Below are positions 17,638 to 27,315 of a stretch of DNA of 64,000 bases, one piece after another. This DNA comes from Bacteroidota bacterium (GTDB taxonomy: Bacteria > Bacteroidota > Bacteroidia > Chitinophagales > Chitinophagaceae). The first letter of the stretch is position 1. Each line of letters begins with the position of its first letter. Position numbers and translations under genes: made by a program. Under the pieces are notes generated by a model. The model saw only the letters and a list, made by a program, of their open reading frames with translations, made no database searches and was not told the DNA's origin. Location of the stretch: contig JAFDXF010000080.1 in the NCBI GenBank assembly GCA_018268055.1, forward strand, positions 1 to 64,000. Direction: 5' to 3'.

Positions 17638-18579
17638 TTATTGCACTATCTTATCTGCTTTATCAATATAAAACCATTTTCCGTTTAGTTTTACTTTTGA
17701 AGCTCCATTTGTGAATTGCCAAGCTTCATCATATTTTATTGGAATTACCACTTTGCCATTTGTATTGGCAAAGCCCCATTTATTATTTAGCTTCACTTTT
17801 ACTAAACCTTCGGAGAATGTACGCACATCATCATATTTAATCGGAACTATTTCTTTTCCGGCTTTGTTAATAAATCCCCATTTGTTATTGAATTTCATCG
17901 GTGCCAAACCATCTGCAAAAGACCAACCTTCATCATATTTAAAAGGTATCATTGTATTGCCCGATTGATTAATAAATCCCCACTTATTGTTTAGTTTAAC
18001 AGAAGCCAATCCTTCTGTAAACGATCGTGCCTCATCATACTTGATTGGGATAATGATATTCCCTTTGTTATTAATAAATCCCCATTTATTATTTTGTTTT
18101 GCTAACGAAAGCCCTTCGGTAAAAGGGCGCACATCATCATATATTGTTGGGATAATTTCTTTTCCTGTTTTATTAATAAACCCCCATTTATTATTTGATT
18201 TTATAGAAACTAATTCTTCTGAAAAACTTCCGATATAATCATATTTTATGGGTGTAATTTCTTTTCCCGTTTTATTAATCAACCCATATTTTTCATTCAA
18301 CTTAACAATAGCAATGTTTTCAACGAAAGAGTAGATGTTGTCATATTTTGTACTGATGATTTCTTTTCCTGTTTTATCAATATACCCGTGCTTGCCTTTT
18401 AAAGTAGTCTCGGCCATGCCATTTACAAATGAATCAATGCGTTCAAATTTTCCGGAAATAATTATTTTACCTTGATCATCTTTAAGGCCATATTTCCCGT
18501 TTTTGTCCAAAAAAATTTTTTGAGCAGAAGCATTAGTACAGAAATTAAACAAAATAAATGAAAAGAAAACAGTCTTCAT
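17638..18579 (-). CDS. Secreted WG-repeat protein
   Basis: 313 residues: signal peptide ending NASAQ, then about nine tandem WG repeats of some 34 residues each with core NKWGFINKTGKEIIPIKYD. The first three units have KYG or KHG in place of KWG, and the last is cut short (GKWFYIDK). WG repeats probably form a beta-propeller-like or solenoid surface; many bacterial WG proteins are exported, but no common function is known. The repeat also shows at the DNA level with a period of about 102 bp (17640-18520), so repeat number may differ between strains. Confidence 0.88.
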   Translation of the reverse strand: MKTVFFSFILFNFCTNASAQKIFLDKNGKYGLKDDQGKIIISGKFERIDSFVNGMAETTLKGKHGYIDKTGKEIISTKYDNIYSFVENIAIVKLNEKYGLINKTGKEITPIKYDYIGSFSEELVSIKSNNKWGFINKTGKEIIPTIYDDVRPFTEGLSLAKQNNKWGFINNKGNIIIPIKYDEARSFTEGLASVKLNNKWGFINQSGNTMIPFKYDEGWSFADGLAPMKFNNKWGFINKAGKEIVPIKYDDVRTFSEGLVKVKLNNKWGFANTNGKVVIPIKYDEAWQFTNGASKVKLNGKWFYIDKADKIVQ

Positions 18580-18707
18580 AAATACAATATTATTGCTTGG
18601 CTTTTGCGAGCAATATAATTTTTTTTTAATTCAAATCATGTGAGATTAGATCAAAGAAATAAAATTCATTCACAGAGTATTAATGTTATACAAGGTTAAG
18701 GAAGCAT

Positions 18708-18736
18708 AAAAAAAGGCTGCCCTTTAGAGGCAGCCT
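18708..18736 (-). terminator. Terminator of the M1 peptidase gene
   Basis: Read on the minus strand: AGGCTGCC, 7-nt loop, GGCAGCCT, then a T-run. Confidence 0.85.
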
Positions 18737-18758
18737 ATGTAATAATGATTTTTATTTT

Positions 18759-21143
18759 TTAGAAAGCTTTTTTCTCTTGTGCTTTTTGCATTGGATTGGT
18801 ACCGGATTGTCCAGCACCTCTTGGGAAGCCCATATTGCCTTTGAAGATGGTAAACTTAGAAGGTTCAGGCATTACATTCCAAGAGTTATTTTCTGTATTA
18901 ATATCAGCCGTCTCTTTATATGGGTCAATCATGATTGAAGCAACTTCTTTATTCTTAATAAAAGTTTTGACCACTTTATTTTCATTCAAACGCCATACTT
19001 GTGCAGGAATCCTTTCAATTTCAGTAGTGCCGTCTTTATATTTCCATTCAATTATGATAGGCATTACCAAGCCGCCTTTATTACTGAAGGTGAGTTCATA
19101 AATATTAGTGTTCTTATATTTTTCTTTTTCGGCATCTGTAAGCCCCTGTGGTGTCATAGCAGGAATAGTTACAGCATACTTTGCTGTATCATAAGGCTCA
19201 AGTCCTCTATCATATCTCCAATAAAAATCACGGAGTGTTGTGTCAACATCAGTTCTGAACTTGATGCTTTTATCTTCTCTGTTTCTTGTTTTTGTAATAT
19301 CGTTATCGGGCACAAGCTGTGGCTTTTCCACACTGCGTTTTATCGTAGCCTCTCTCGTAGGTGTAGGTACATAACTTAAATCAGGCTTTGAAGCTCTTAC
19401 ACTATCTAATGAAATATCGCAAGCTTCGGTGCTGTAAAACCATCCTCTCCAAAACCAAGAAAGGTCTTCACCACTTGCATCGCCCATTGTGCGGAAGAAA
19501 TCGGCTGGCTCAGGATGTTTAAATGCCCAACGTCTTGCATATTCACGAAATGCGTAATCAAAATTATTACGACCCATTATAGTTTCTCTTAAAATATTTA
19601 AACCGGTAGCGGGTTTTGAATATGCATTAGGGCCAAATTGAACAATGTTTTCACTATTCGTCATAATTGGCTCTAATTGATCTTTGGGCAGTTTCATATA
19701 ATCTGTAATGAATGCAGCAGGGCCTCTGTTGTTCGCAAATTTATTATCCCATAATTCTTGTGTGAGGTATTGTACAAATGTATTTAATCCTTCATCCATC
19801 CAGCTCCATTGGCGCTCATCACTGTTGATGATCATGGGGAAGAAATTGTGTCCCACTTCGTGCGTTACTACACCAATCATTCCATTCTTTGTTCCTTCAC
19901 TATATGTTCCGTCTTTTTCGGTGCGGCCGTAGTTGAAGCAGATCATCGGGTATTCCATTCCATTAGATGCTTCCATACTGATAGCAACCGGGTATGGGTA
20001 AGGAATGGTGAATTTCGAATAAGTTTGAATCGTATGCTCCACTACTTTTGTTGAAAATTTTCTATAAAGGCCGTAAGATTCTTTTGAATAACCACTCATA
20101 CACATCACTTTTTTGCCCTCTACTTTTGTAGCTAATGCATCCCAAACAAATTTTCTGGAAGATCCCCAAGCAAAGTCACGAACATTATCCGCTTTGAAAA
20201 TCCAAGTTTTCTTTTTATCACTTTTTTGTTTTTCAGCAGCTTTTGCTTCGTCCAATGTTACTACTTCTATTGGTTCACTGGAGGTTTGCGCTTTATTCCA
20301 GCGTGCAAGTTGAGCTGGAGACAAAACAGCAGGATAATTTTGACACTCACCCGTTCCTAAAATAATATGATCGGCAGGCACCGTCATCGCTACTTTAAAG
20401 TTGCCAAAGGTGAGTGCAAACTCTCCACGACCTGTAAACTGATGATTCTGCCATCCTTGAAAATCGCTATACACACACAGGCGCGGGTACCACTGTGTCA
20501 TTGTAAATTCATGGTTGCCATCTTCTGGAAAATATTCATAACCACCACGACCTCCACGTCCCATACGATCTGTAATGTTGTAATACCAGTCTAATTTGAA
20601 AGTAAATTTTTGTCCGGGTTTTAATGCAGCAGGTAGCTCTACTCTCATCATTGTTTTATTGATACTGAAGCTCAGCTTTTTTCCGGTTGCATCTGTGATA
20701 TTTGTAATTTTATCTCCTAATCCATTGTCTTTTTCATTTTCTTCTGTGCGGTCTATTTGTGTAGCGCCCACACGACTATTCATGGTACTGCCATTTTGAT
20801 AATTAGCGTTATTAACACTGCTGTGCTGGTTTTCGTCTAATTGTAACCATAAATAAGTTAAAGTATTCGGAGAGTTGTTAAAGTAAGTAACGGTTTCTGT
20901 TCCGGTTAATTTTAAATTTTTCTCATCCAGTTCGCATTTGATGTCGTAATCGCATCGCTGTTGCCAATATTTTGGACCCGGCGCTCCACTTGCAGTACGG
21001 TATTCATTTGGTGTGGGAAATATTGTTCCCATTTGCTCAAACTTATTTCCGTGATTGCTGCCCGGATTGTTTTGAGGGTTCTGGGCATTTGTAAGAGATG
21101 CGATGCATAAAATGCAAAGAACGAAATAAAATTTTTTTTTCAT
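18759..21143 (-). CDS. Secreted M1-family aminopeptidase-like metallopeptidase
   Basis: 794 residues with a signal peptide (MKKKFYFVLCILCIASLTNAQ). The gluzincin site is HEVGH near residue 428 with the third ligand Glu in WMDEGLN about 18 residues later, and the N-terminal part is a beta-rich region as in M1 enzymes. The sequence SMEASNGMEYPMICF replaces the usual GAMEN loop, a difference seen in the Bacteroidota exported M1 group, so substrate choice may differ from classical aminopeptidase N. It is likely periplasmic or extracellular and acts on peptides. The HupE-like gene lies upstream on the same strand 129 nt away. Confidence 0.9.
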   Translation of the reverse strand: MKKKFYFVLCILCIASLTNAQNPQNNPGSNHGNKFEQMGTIFPTPNEYRTASGAPGPKYWQQRCDYDIKCELDEKNLKLTGTETVTYFNNSPNTLTYLWLQLDENQHSSVNNANYQNGSTMNSRVGATQIDRTEENEKDNGLGDKITNITDATGKKLSFSINKTMMRVELPAALKPGQKFTFKLDWYYNITDRMGRGGRGGYEYFPEDGNHEFTMTQWYPRLCVYSDFQGWQNHQFTGRGEFALTFGNFKVAMTVPADHIILGTGECQNYPAVLSPAQLARWNKAQTSSEPIEVVTLDEAKAAEKQKSDKKKTWIFKADNVRDFAWGSSRKFVWDALATKVEGKKVMCMSGYSKESYGLYRKFSTKVVEHTIQTYSKFTIPYPYPVAISMEASNGMEYPMICFNYGRTEKDGTYSEGTKNGMIGVVTHEVGHNFFPMIINSDERQWSWMDEGLNTFVQYLTQELWDNKFANNRGPAAFITDYMKLPKDQLEPIMTNSENIVQFGPNAYSKPATGLNILRETIMGRNNFDYAFREYARRWAFKHPEPADFFRTMGDASGEDLSWFWRGWFYSTEACDISLDSVRASKPDLSYVPTPTREATIKRSVEKPQLVPDNDITKTRNREDKSIKFRTDVDTTLRDFYWRYDRGLEPYDTAKYAVTIPAMTPQGLTDAEKEKYKNTNIYELTFSNKGGLVMPIIIEWKYKDGTTEIERIPAQVWRLNENKVVKTFIKNKEVASIMIDPYKETADINTENNSWNVMPEPSKFTIFKGNMGFPRGAGQSGTNPMQKAQEKKAF

Positions 21144-21272
21144 TTGCTGATTTTTATTAGTGATATATACAAAAAGTAAAAAACGACTATCAAATCTAAA
21201 TAATTCAGGAAATCTTAAGCTTTATTTAAGCAATTAAAATTATTTCTTTTTGATGAGCGGTTTATGGATTAT

Positions 21273-21851
21273 TTAAAACGGGATTCTATCAATTGCCATT
21301 GATAAAGCATAGATAAATGCCCCGCCGGAAATAAAAAGTACCCATTCCCGCCGATTGACCTTGAATAAGTCAACGAAAAGAAATGACAAGGCAAGAATAA
21401 TAGCTACTACAACAATTTGACCGGCTTCCAAACCAACATTAAATCCAAATAAACCCCATCCTAAACTTTGATCGCTGGCTAAAGCCACTCTTATAATATT
21501 TGCAAAACCTAACCCATGTATTAACCCAAAAAAAAGTGCGAGAAAATAATTGATGCGTATCGCTTTAGGGGAAAATTTTTTTTGAAATAAATTGGTTAAT
21601 GCGGTTACTAAAATAGTGCAGGGAATTAAAAATTCTACCCAGCGGGTACTTGCCGTTAAAATTCCTTTTACACTTAAAAATAAAGTAATAGAATGGCCAA
21701 TGGTAAATGCGGTAACCAAAATGAGCACTTGACGCCAATCTTTAATAAGATAAATAGCGGCTAATGCCAATATAAAAAGTTGATGATCTAATGCATCTTT
21801 GCTGATGATGTGTTCCCAGCCAATTTTAAAATAAAAAAGAAAATCATTCAT
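21273..21851 (-). CDS. HupE/UreJ-family membrane protein
   Basis: 192 residues, almost all in membrane helices (about six). Family marks are FTIGHSITLF and the LIHGLGFANI motif, with conserved His residues that may bind metal. HupE/UreJ proteins are associated with nickel or cobalt transport in hydrogenase and urease loci, but this Bacteroidota branch is found away from such genes and its substrate is not known. Here it lies between an M1 peptidase and a divergently transcribed DUF6702 protein, a neighbourhood I recall from other Bacteroidota. No nickel enzyme appears in the window. Confidence 0.85.
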   Translation of the reverse strand: MNDFLFYFKIGWEHIISKDALDHQLFILALAAIYLIKDWRQVLILVTAFTIGHSITLFLSVKGILTASTRWVEFLIPCTILVTALTNLFQKKFSPKAIRINYFLALFFGLIHGLGFANIIRVALASDQSLGWGLFGFNVGLEAGQIVVVAIILALSFLFVDLFKVNRREWVLFISGGAFIYALSMAIDRIPF

Positions 21852-21958
21852 AATATTATGGAGTATGATGACAACCTAAAATCAAAAATTATCATCATCC
21901 TATAAATTTTGCATCAAAATAAAGCAGACTTTTGTATTTGTAAAATAATATTTGCTAT

Positions 21959-22498
21959 ATGGTAAAAATGTTCAATAAATGGTTAGTGCTGACCATAGCG
22001 ATAATACTCGGGTTTCCTGCAACCCATTTCGCAAAAAATGATTTGCCTTATAAATATCATCCTGTGCATATAGCTACTGTAGAAATAGATCATAATGCAA
22101 CAGATAAAACACTGGAAATTACCTGTAAAATGTTTTGGGATGATTTTGAAACAATTCTTACCAGAATGAATAATAAAGTTAAAGTGGATCTGACCAACCC
22201 AAAAGCCAAAACTGAAAACAATCAACGGGTTTTTAATTATATTAAATCACATCTTAAACTTATTGTGGATGGAGTGGCTGTACCGCTAAATTTTTTGGGC
22301 TTTGAACGAGAAGATATTATTGTTTATTCTTACTTGCAAATTAATAATATCAGCAGTGTTAAGCAAGTTGATATTACCAGTTCATTGATGTATGATGTTT
22401 TTGAAGATCAATCTGAAATAATTCACGTAGTGGTGAATGGTAAAAGACAAAGTACCAAACTAAACTATCCGAGCACGCAAGCTAATTTTAGTTTTTAA
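21959..22498 (+). CDS. DUF6702 family secreted protein
   Basis: 179 residues; two ATGs three codons apart (21959, 21968) both give a signal peptide ending near THFA. The mature part begins with HPVHIATVEIDHN and continues LEITCKMFWDDFETIL, the features by which I recognise DUF6702. The rest is a beta-sandwich-like sequence. Function unknown; it sits divergently to the HupE-like gene and may form a functional set with it and the M1 peptidase. It is convergent with the CorC-like gene, with 5 nt between stops. Confidence 0.78.
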   Translation: MVKMFNKWLVLTIAIILGFPATHFAKNDLPYKYHPVHIATVEIDHNATDKTLEITCKMFWDDFETILTRMNNKVKVDLTNPKAKTENNQRVFNYIKSHLKLIVDGVAVPLNFLGFEREDIIVYSYLQINNISSVKQVDITSSLMYDVFEDQSEIIHVVVNGKRQSTKLNYPSTQANFSF

Positions 22499-22503
22499 AA
22501 AAT

Positions 22504-23796
22504 TTACTCCATCTCATCTCTTATTTCTTCGCTGATGTTGACGAGAACTTTGTCAATACGATGCCCATCCATATCTACAATTTCAATAGAGAAGCCTTTC
22601 CATGTAAGTTGTTCACCCGTTTTTGGTATGTGTTCTAAATCATGTAGTATAAAACCTGCAAGGGTGTCAAATTCATGCTCTCCTTCATTCATCCATTCAG
22701 TTTTTTCAAAATAGCTTAAAAAATCATAAAATGGAATTTGTGCATCTACTAAGTAAGAGCCATCCGTTCGCATCACTATTTCATAATCAGGTACATCGGG
22801 CTGAGGTATATCACCTACAATTGCTTCCAATATATCATTGAGCGTAATCATACCAAGTACACTGCCATATTCATCCACAATAAAACATGAATGTTCTTTT
22901 GATTCTTTGAATTTCTCCAATACTTGATAGGCGCTATTGTTTTCAGGGACAAACAAAGCCGGTTTCATGATTTCTTTGAACAAAGTATTGTCGGGGCTTA
23001 TATATAAATCCTTGATAGACACAACACCTTTAATGTTATCCATTTCTCCATCACAAATAGGATATACAGAGTGCGGCTCTTGTAATATTTTCTGTTTGAT
23101 TTTATCTTCATTATCATCCAGGTTAAACCAGATAATATCGCTGCGATGTGTCATCAGGGAAGTAATATTTCTATCGCCTAAATGAAACACACGTTCTATA
23201 ATTTCCTGTTCGGCTTCATCTATCGTACCGGCTTCTGTACCCTCTGTTATGAGTGTTTTAATTTCTTCTTCTGTTACTGCATCGTCTTTGGATTTCTTGA
23301 TATTGAAAATATTAAAAAACAGAGCACTTAATTTGTTTAATACCCAAACAAAGGGGTAAGTAATTTTTGCAAAACCATTCATAGGGCCTGCCGAAATTCT
23401 TGCAATACGTTCTGCACGAAGAAGACCAAATCTTTTTGGAATCAGTTCTCCAAAAAGAATAGAAAGGAATGTAACGATAATAACGATAATGGTTGTAGCA
23501 ATCGCATCGGCATACGGCTTTAGAAAATCAATATTTTCAAACCATGGCTTTAAATGATGGCTGAATTTTTCGCCGGAATACACACCGGTTAAAATTGCAA
23601 TAAACGTTATACCGATTTGTGCGGCCGCTAAAAATAATTCAGGATGACTGGATAGTTCAAGTGCTTTTTTTGCTTTTTGATCTCCTTTGTCAGTAAGCGT
23701 TTCCAGTTTAGATTTACGAACGGATACTAAAGAAATTTCTGCCATTACAAATAATCCATTCAGCAGAATTAGAAAAATAAGAATAAAAATCTCCAT
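22504..23796 (-). CDS. CNNM/CorC-type hemolysin-family membrane protein
   Basis: 430 residues. Order: N-terminal CNNM (DUF21) membrane domain with about four helices (1-185; NGLFVMAEISLVSVRKSKLE, GELIPKRFGLL), an acidic cytoplasmic linker (TEEEIKTLITEGTEAGTIDE), two CBS repeats (about 205-330; SIKDLYI, VDEYGSVLGMITLNDILEAIVGD), and a CorC/HlyC C-terminal domain (about 345-425). Related proteins take part in magnesium or cobalt efflux; the historic hemolysin label is not a demonstrated role. The start codon abuts the stop of the PAP2 gene (TAGATG), so the two are probably translated in sequence. Confidence 0.9.
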   Translation of the reverse strand: MEIFILIFLILLNGLFVMAEISLVSVRKSKLETLTDKGDQKAKKALELSSHPELFLAAAQIGITFIAILTGVYSGEKFSHHLKPWFENIDFLKPYADAIATTIIVIIVTFLSILFGELIPKRFGLLRAERIARISAGPMNGFAKITYPFVWVLNKLSALFFNIFNIKKSKDDAVTEEEIKTLITEGTEAGTIDEAEQEIIERVFHLGDRNITSLMTHRSDIIWFNLDDNEDKIKQKILQEPHSVYPICDGEMDNIKGVVSIKDLYISPDNTLFKEIMKPALFVPENNSAYQVLEKFKESKEHSCFIVDEYGSVLGMITLNDILEAIVGDIPQPDVPDYEIVMRTDGSYLVDAQIPFYDFLSYFEKTEWMNEGEHEFDTLAGFILHDLEHIPKTGEQLTWKGFSIEIVDMDGHRIDKVLVNISEEIRDEME

Positions 23797-24405
23797 CTAT
23801 GTTGGTCGTTGATTATCGAAGATAGAAAATTTTATGTGCTTATTGAAAAGAATACCTGATAAAAGGCCAAAGACACTTCCCCAAGCGGCACCCACAAGTA
23901 TATCGGATGGATAGTGAACACCTACATAAATCTGTGCATATACTATAAAAGTAGCCCAAACTATTGATAGATAAGCCCACTTGCCGATAATAGGTTTCAG
24001 GGTGGTAAAAAAGAATACGGCCATTGCAAAATGATTTACCGCATGGTTGGAAACAAAACTATAACCGCCGGGGCAATGATCTAATAACAATCTTACTTTG
24101 TCTGAAAAACTGCCATCAGAGCAGGGGCGTATTCGTTGTATCCGGTCTTTAAAAATATATTTCCCTGAAATATCTGCAAGGCTTACAGTACTTACAAAAA
24201 ATAACGACCACCAAAGCCCTTTAAGTTTGAAATTGATAAGTATAAAAAGAAGTAGAAATAAATAAAGCGGTATCCAAAAAACAGATTCACGAAGCAACGG
24301 CATTATCTTGTCAAATAAACTATTGCTGCCCTTGCTATTAATCAACACGAATAAATCTCTATCAAGTTCTTCTATTTTATGAAAAAAGGTGTTCAGCAAA
24401 TGCAT
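23797..24405 (-). CDS. PAP2-family membrane phosphatase
   Basis: About 202 residues from ATG 24403-24405 (MHLLNTFFHKIEELDRDLF); an earlier start 14 codons upstream is possible but would approach the divergent gene. The PAP2 signature is present: KDRIQRIRPC, a CPGGYSFVSNHAVN segment, and VGVHYPSDILVG. Several membrane helices surround it. Such enzymes dephosphorylate undecaprenyl diphosphate, phosphatidic acid or lipid A; which one cannot be told. The Pro-Ser-Gly-His core normally reads PSGH; here it is S-x-x-S-N-H-A, a known variation. Stop and next start abut (TAGATG), forming an operon with the CorC-like gene. Confidence 0.88.
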   Translation of the reverse strand: MHLLNTFFHKIEELDRDLFVLINSKGSNSLFDKIMPLLRESVFWIPLYLFLLLFILINFKLKGLWWSLFFVSTVSLADISGKYIFKDRIQRIRPCSDGSFSDKVRLLLDHCPGGYSFVSNHAVNHFAMAVFFFTTLKPIIGKWAYLSIVWATFIVYAQIYVGVHYPSDILVGAAWGSVFGLLSGILFNKHIKFSIFDNQRPT

Positions 24406-24470
24406 ATTACAAATGTACAGGATGATGAGATTGTTTGTTGTCATCATTTGGTTTGCTTCAGCCGGTTAAA

Positions 24471-26498
24471 TTGATTAAATTGTGCCTTTTTTATAGATTG
24501 AAAGAATTTTTAGCAAAATATAAAGTACCAAAAACCTTGATTTGGGTAGGTGGCCTGATGGTCATCTTTGTTATTTTGTTTACCTTCTATCGCTTAGCTA
24601 CTTACTTTGTACTGCGCCAATGGTTTCAGACTTATGACATTAGCTTTGGTGAGTTATTTCCCGCATTCTTAATGGGATTACGCTACGATCTACGTTGGAT
24701 TTCTATACTTCTCTTGCCGATTGTATTAGTCAGTATGATACCGAAATGGTCGCCATTTCATTCGACTACAAATAAGAAAATATGGAGTTGGTACCTGGCT
24801 GTTGTAACCTTTCTCGTATTCTTCTTTTTTGCTGCAGGTTTTGTAAATATTGATTACAATATTGAACCACTTGATGCCGGTGCAATGAATTTTGCCGAAG
24901 ATCCAAAGATTTCGTGGAGAATGATTAAAGAGAGCTATCCTTTGTTTTGGATAATTGCCGGATTGGTTTTGGCAGTTTTGTTTTTTAGATGGATGTATCA
25001 TAAAAATCATGGTGCGGTAATAAATTATACAGACGGGAAAGGCATCCCTTACAATAGAAAATATTTCGTTATTGCTGCTTTTGTTTTGGGTTTGATAGCT
25101 TGGGGCAATATCGGGATAGAACCACTTACGAGAAAAGATAGCTTCCGATTTAAAAACAAATACAAATCGTATTTAGCTATAAATCCTATACAAAACTTTT
25201 TTTCTACATTGAAAGAACGAAAACCAAATTTTGATAGAAAAAAAGTGAAGGAAGCATTTCCCGTAATGGCTGAGTGGATGCAATTGCCTGTAACAGATAC
25301 CGGTATTTCATTTAGACGAATCATTATTCCTGCAGATAGTTTTCATACTACTGCACCGAACATTGTGCTGGTTCAATTAGAATCTTTTAGCATGTACAAA
25401 AGCAGTATGAGTGGAAATCCGTTAAACACAACGCCTTATTTTCGTTCGCTGTGTGATAGCGGTATTTTCTTTGATAGATGTTTTACACCTCACTTTTCTA
25501 CAGCGAGAGGATTGTTTGCAATCCTTACAGGTATTCCTGATGCACAGTTATTCAAATTTTCTACACGTATCCCCGAAGCATTGAATCAACGCACGATTAT
25601 CAATGATTTTAAAGGGTATGATAAACATTATTTTCTAGGAGGTAGCCCCAGTTTCAACAATTTCGAAGGCATTTTAAAAAATATTGATAGCCTGCACATG
25701 CATACCGAAGGTAGCTTTCATTCAAAGCCAATCAATGTTTGGGGCATTAGCGATAAAGATCTTTATTTAGAAGCAAATGAGGTTTTGAAAAAAGAAACCA
25801 AACCATTCTTTGCTTATATTCAAACAGCGGGCAATCATCATCCTTATGAAAAATCCATTTCAGAAAGTGATACCGATTTTAAGCAATTGGATTTAGATAA
25901 AGAAGAGTTGAAAAAATATGGATTCAGAAGTGAAGATGAGTTTAATGCATTTCGCTATTCTGATTATTGTATTGAGAAATTTATGGAAGCAGCAAAAAAG
26001 GAAGCCTATTTTCGAAACACCATTTTTGTTTTTATAGGAGATCATGGCGTAGCGGGCGATGCTACCGAAATGTATCCTGCTGTTTGGACACAACAAAGCC
26101 TTACCAATGAACACGTACCTTTATTGTTTTATGCGCCATACAGATTGCAACATCAAAAAAGAGAAGAGATCGTTTCAATGATTGACATTTTGCCCACCAT
26201 TGCAGGGCTTGCTCAAATTCCTTATGAAAACACAACTTTGGGTAGAGACCTATTGAACCCTGCTAAGAAAAACGATTTTGCTTTTGTAACCAGCACCACC
26301 GGTAATATAGGAATGATTACCGATAATTTTTTCTTTACAAAAAACATCAACTTCCCCGATGAACAATTAGTTCCGATGCATTCAGGCATTTCATTTACTG
26401 CACAACAAATGGATTCTGTAAGAAAGCAAATGGAACAGTTTACTATTGCTTTTTTTGAAACAGCAAAATTTCTCATCATGAATAATAAGCGAGAGTAA
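24471..26498 (+). CDS. LTA synthase-like membrane sulfatase-fold transferase
   Basis: About 675 residues. Five membrane helices in the first 230 residues, then an extracytoplasmic alkaline-phosphatase/sulfatase-fold domain: PNIVLVQLESFS (metal Glu), a STARGLFAILTG nucleophile region, SPSFNN, TAGNHHPY and FIGDHGVAGDA (metal Asp-His). Family members transfer glycerol-phosphate or phosphoethanolamine groups from phospholipids; in a Gram-negative host the target may be a glycan or lipid rather than lipoteichoic acid. There is no ATG before the first helix: TTG 24471 or TTG 24498 is the probable start, and the frame is open back to TTG 24435. It is divergent from the PAP2 phosphatase, also an envelope lipid enzyme. 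Confidence 0.85.
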   Translation: MIKLCLFYRLKEFLAKYKVPKTLIWVGGLMVIFVILFTFYRLATYFVLRQWFQTYDISFGELFPAFLMGLRYDLRWISILLLPIVLVSMIPKWSPFHSTTNKKIWSWYLAVVTFLVFFFFAAGFVNIDYNIEPLDAGAMNFAEDPKISWRMIKESYPLFWIIAGLVLAVLFFRWMYHKNHGAVINYTDGKGIPYNRKYFVIAAFVLGLIAWGNIGIEPLTRKDSFRFKNKYKSYLAINPIQNFFSTLKERKPNFDRKKVKEAFPVMAEWMQLPVTDTGISFRRIIIPADSFHTTAPNIVLVQLESFSMYKSSMSGNPLNTTPYFRSLCDSGIFFDRCFTPHFSTARGLFAILTGIPDAQLFKFSTRIPEALNQRTIINDFKGYDKHYFLGGSPSFNNFEGILKNIDSLHMHTEGSFHSKPINVWGISDKDLYLEANEVLKKETKPFFAYIQTAGNHHPYEKSISESDTDFKQLDLDKEELKKYGFRSEDEFNAFRYSDYCIEKFMEAAKKEAYFRNTIFVFIGDHGVAGDATEMYPAVWTQQSLTNEHVPLLFYAPYRLQHQKREEIVSMIDILPTIAGLAQIPYENTTLGRDLLNPAKKNDFAFVTSTTGNIGMITDNFFFTKNINFPDEQLVPMHSGISFTAQQMDSVRKQMEQFTIAFFETAKFLIMNNKRE

Positions 26499-26500
26499 TT

Positions 26501-27238
26501 TTATTTTTTGGCAATGATGATTAAGCGCGGCGATTTACGAATATCATAATGACCTAATTTATAATCGCCGAATACTTCTTGAACTTGCATTCCTTGAAAT
26601 GAAAGCATATCTGTAAAATCACCTAAAGAAAATTTTGCTACACGTTCTGTAAATTCCATTGGTTTATGCAACGATGGGTCTGTTGTGGTAATTTTTTTAT
26701 AAAAATGGGTTTCATCATCCCATTTTTTTATTTCATAAGTTGTATGACCGATTTTTTTTGTCGCAGAGCTAATGACATGCTCTTCTTCAAAATGCACGTT
26801 TAAAAAATCTATCACCACTTGTCCGCCGGACTTTAAACTACTTTCAATGGTGCGCATGGCATTGTCATGCTCTCGTCTTGTTTTGAAATAGCCAAAACTT
26901 GTAAAAAAATTAAAAGCATAATCAAAATAATTGGCTCTTAATGGTAGTCGCATATCATGCACAAAAAATTCAAGATTATTACTTTCAAATTTTTTGGCAT
27001 AATCAATGCTTTCGGGAGAAATATCAATACCTGTCACATTATATCCCAAGGAAGCCAATGTTTTGCTGTGTCGTCCACGGCCACAGGCAATGTCCAGCAT
27101 TGTAGCACCACTCGCAGGTTTCAGATGCTCCACCAATTTGATGATAAAAGCATTTGCCTCTTTTTCATCTCTGCCAAAATATAATTTGTGATAAAAAGAA
27201 GTGTTAAACCATTCTTTGTACCATTCTTGCTCTTCCAT
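26501..27238 (-). CDS. Class I SAM-dependent methyltransferase
   Basis: 245 residues. Motif I is MLDIACGRGRHSKTLASLGY, followed by VTGIDISPES (motif II acidic residue binds the ribose of SAM) and FDYAFNFFTSFGYF in the motif IV-V area. It is a small-molecule methyltransferase by fold; the substrate is not predictable from the sequence. It is convergent with the LTA synthase-like gene (2 nt between stops) and divergent from glmM. Confidence 0.85.
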   Translation of the reverse strand: MEEQEWYKEWFNTSFYHKLYFGRDEKEANAFIIKLVEHLKPASGATMLDIACGRGRHSKTLASLGYNVTGIDISPESIDYAKKFESNNLEFFVHDMRLPLRANYFDYAFNFFTSFGYFKTRREHDNAMRTIESSLKSGGQVVIDFLNVHFEEEHVISSATKKIGHTTYEIKKWDDETHFYKKITTTDPSLHKPMEFTERVAKFSLGDFTDMLSFQGMQVQEVFGDYKLGHYDIRKSPRLIIIAKK

Positions 27239-27290
27239 AATGCAAAGATAACTCTGCTGTAACTTATTTTCTCATTGCATAGCGCTTTTG

Positions 27291-27298
27291 TATTTTTG
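27291..27298 (+). promoter_or_regulatory. Candidate -7 promoter element TATTTTTG
   Basis: A match to TAnnTTTG, 17 nt before the glmM start. Confidence 0.45.
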
Positions 27299-27315
27299 CA
27301 ACCTTAAATTTTAAA

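Noticed and set aside
18708-18736. Matching core (AGGCTGCC) shared by the terminators at 18.7 and 42.2 kb as a dispersed repeat
   Set aside because: Both are simple terminator stems with different outer sequence, so shared bases are best explained by common terminator composition.
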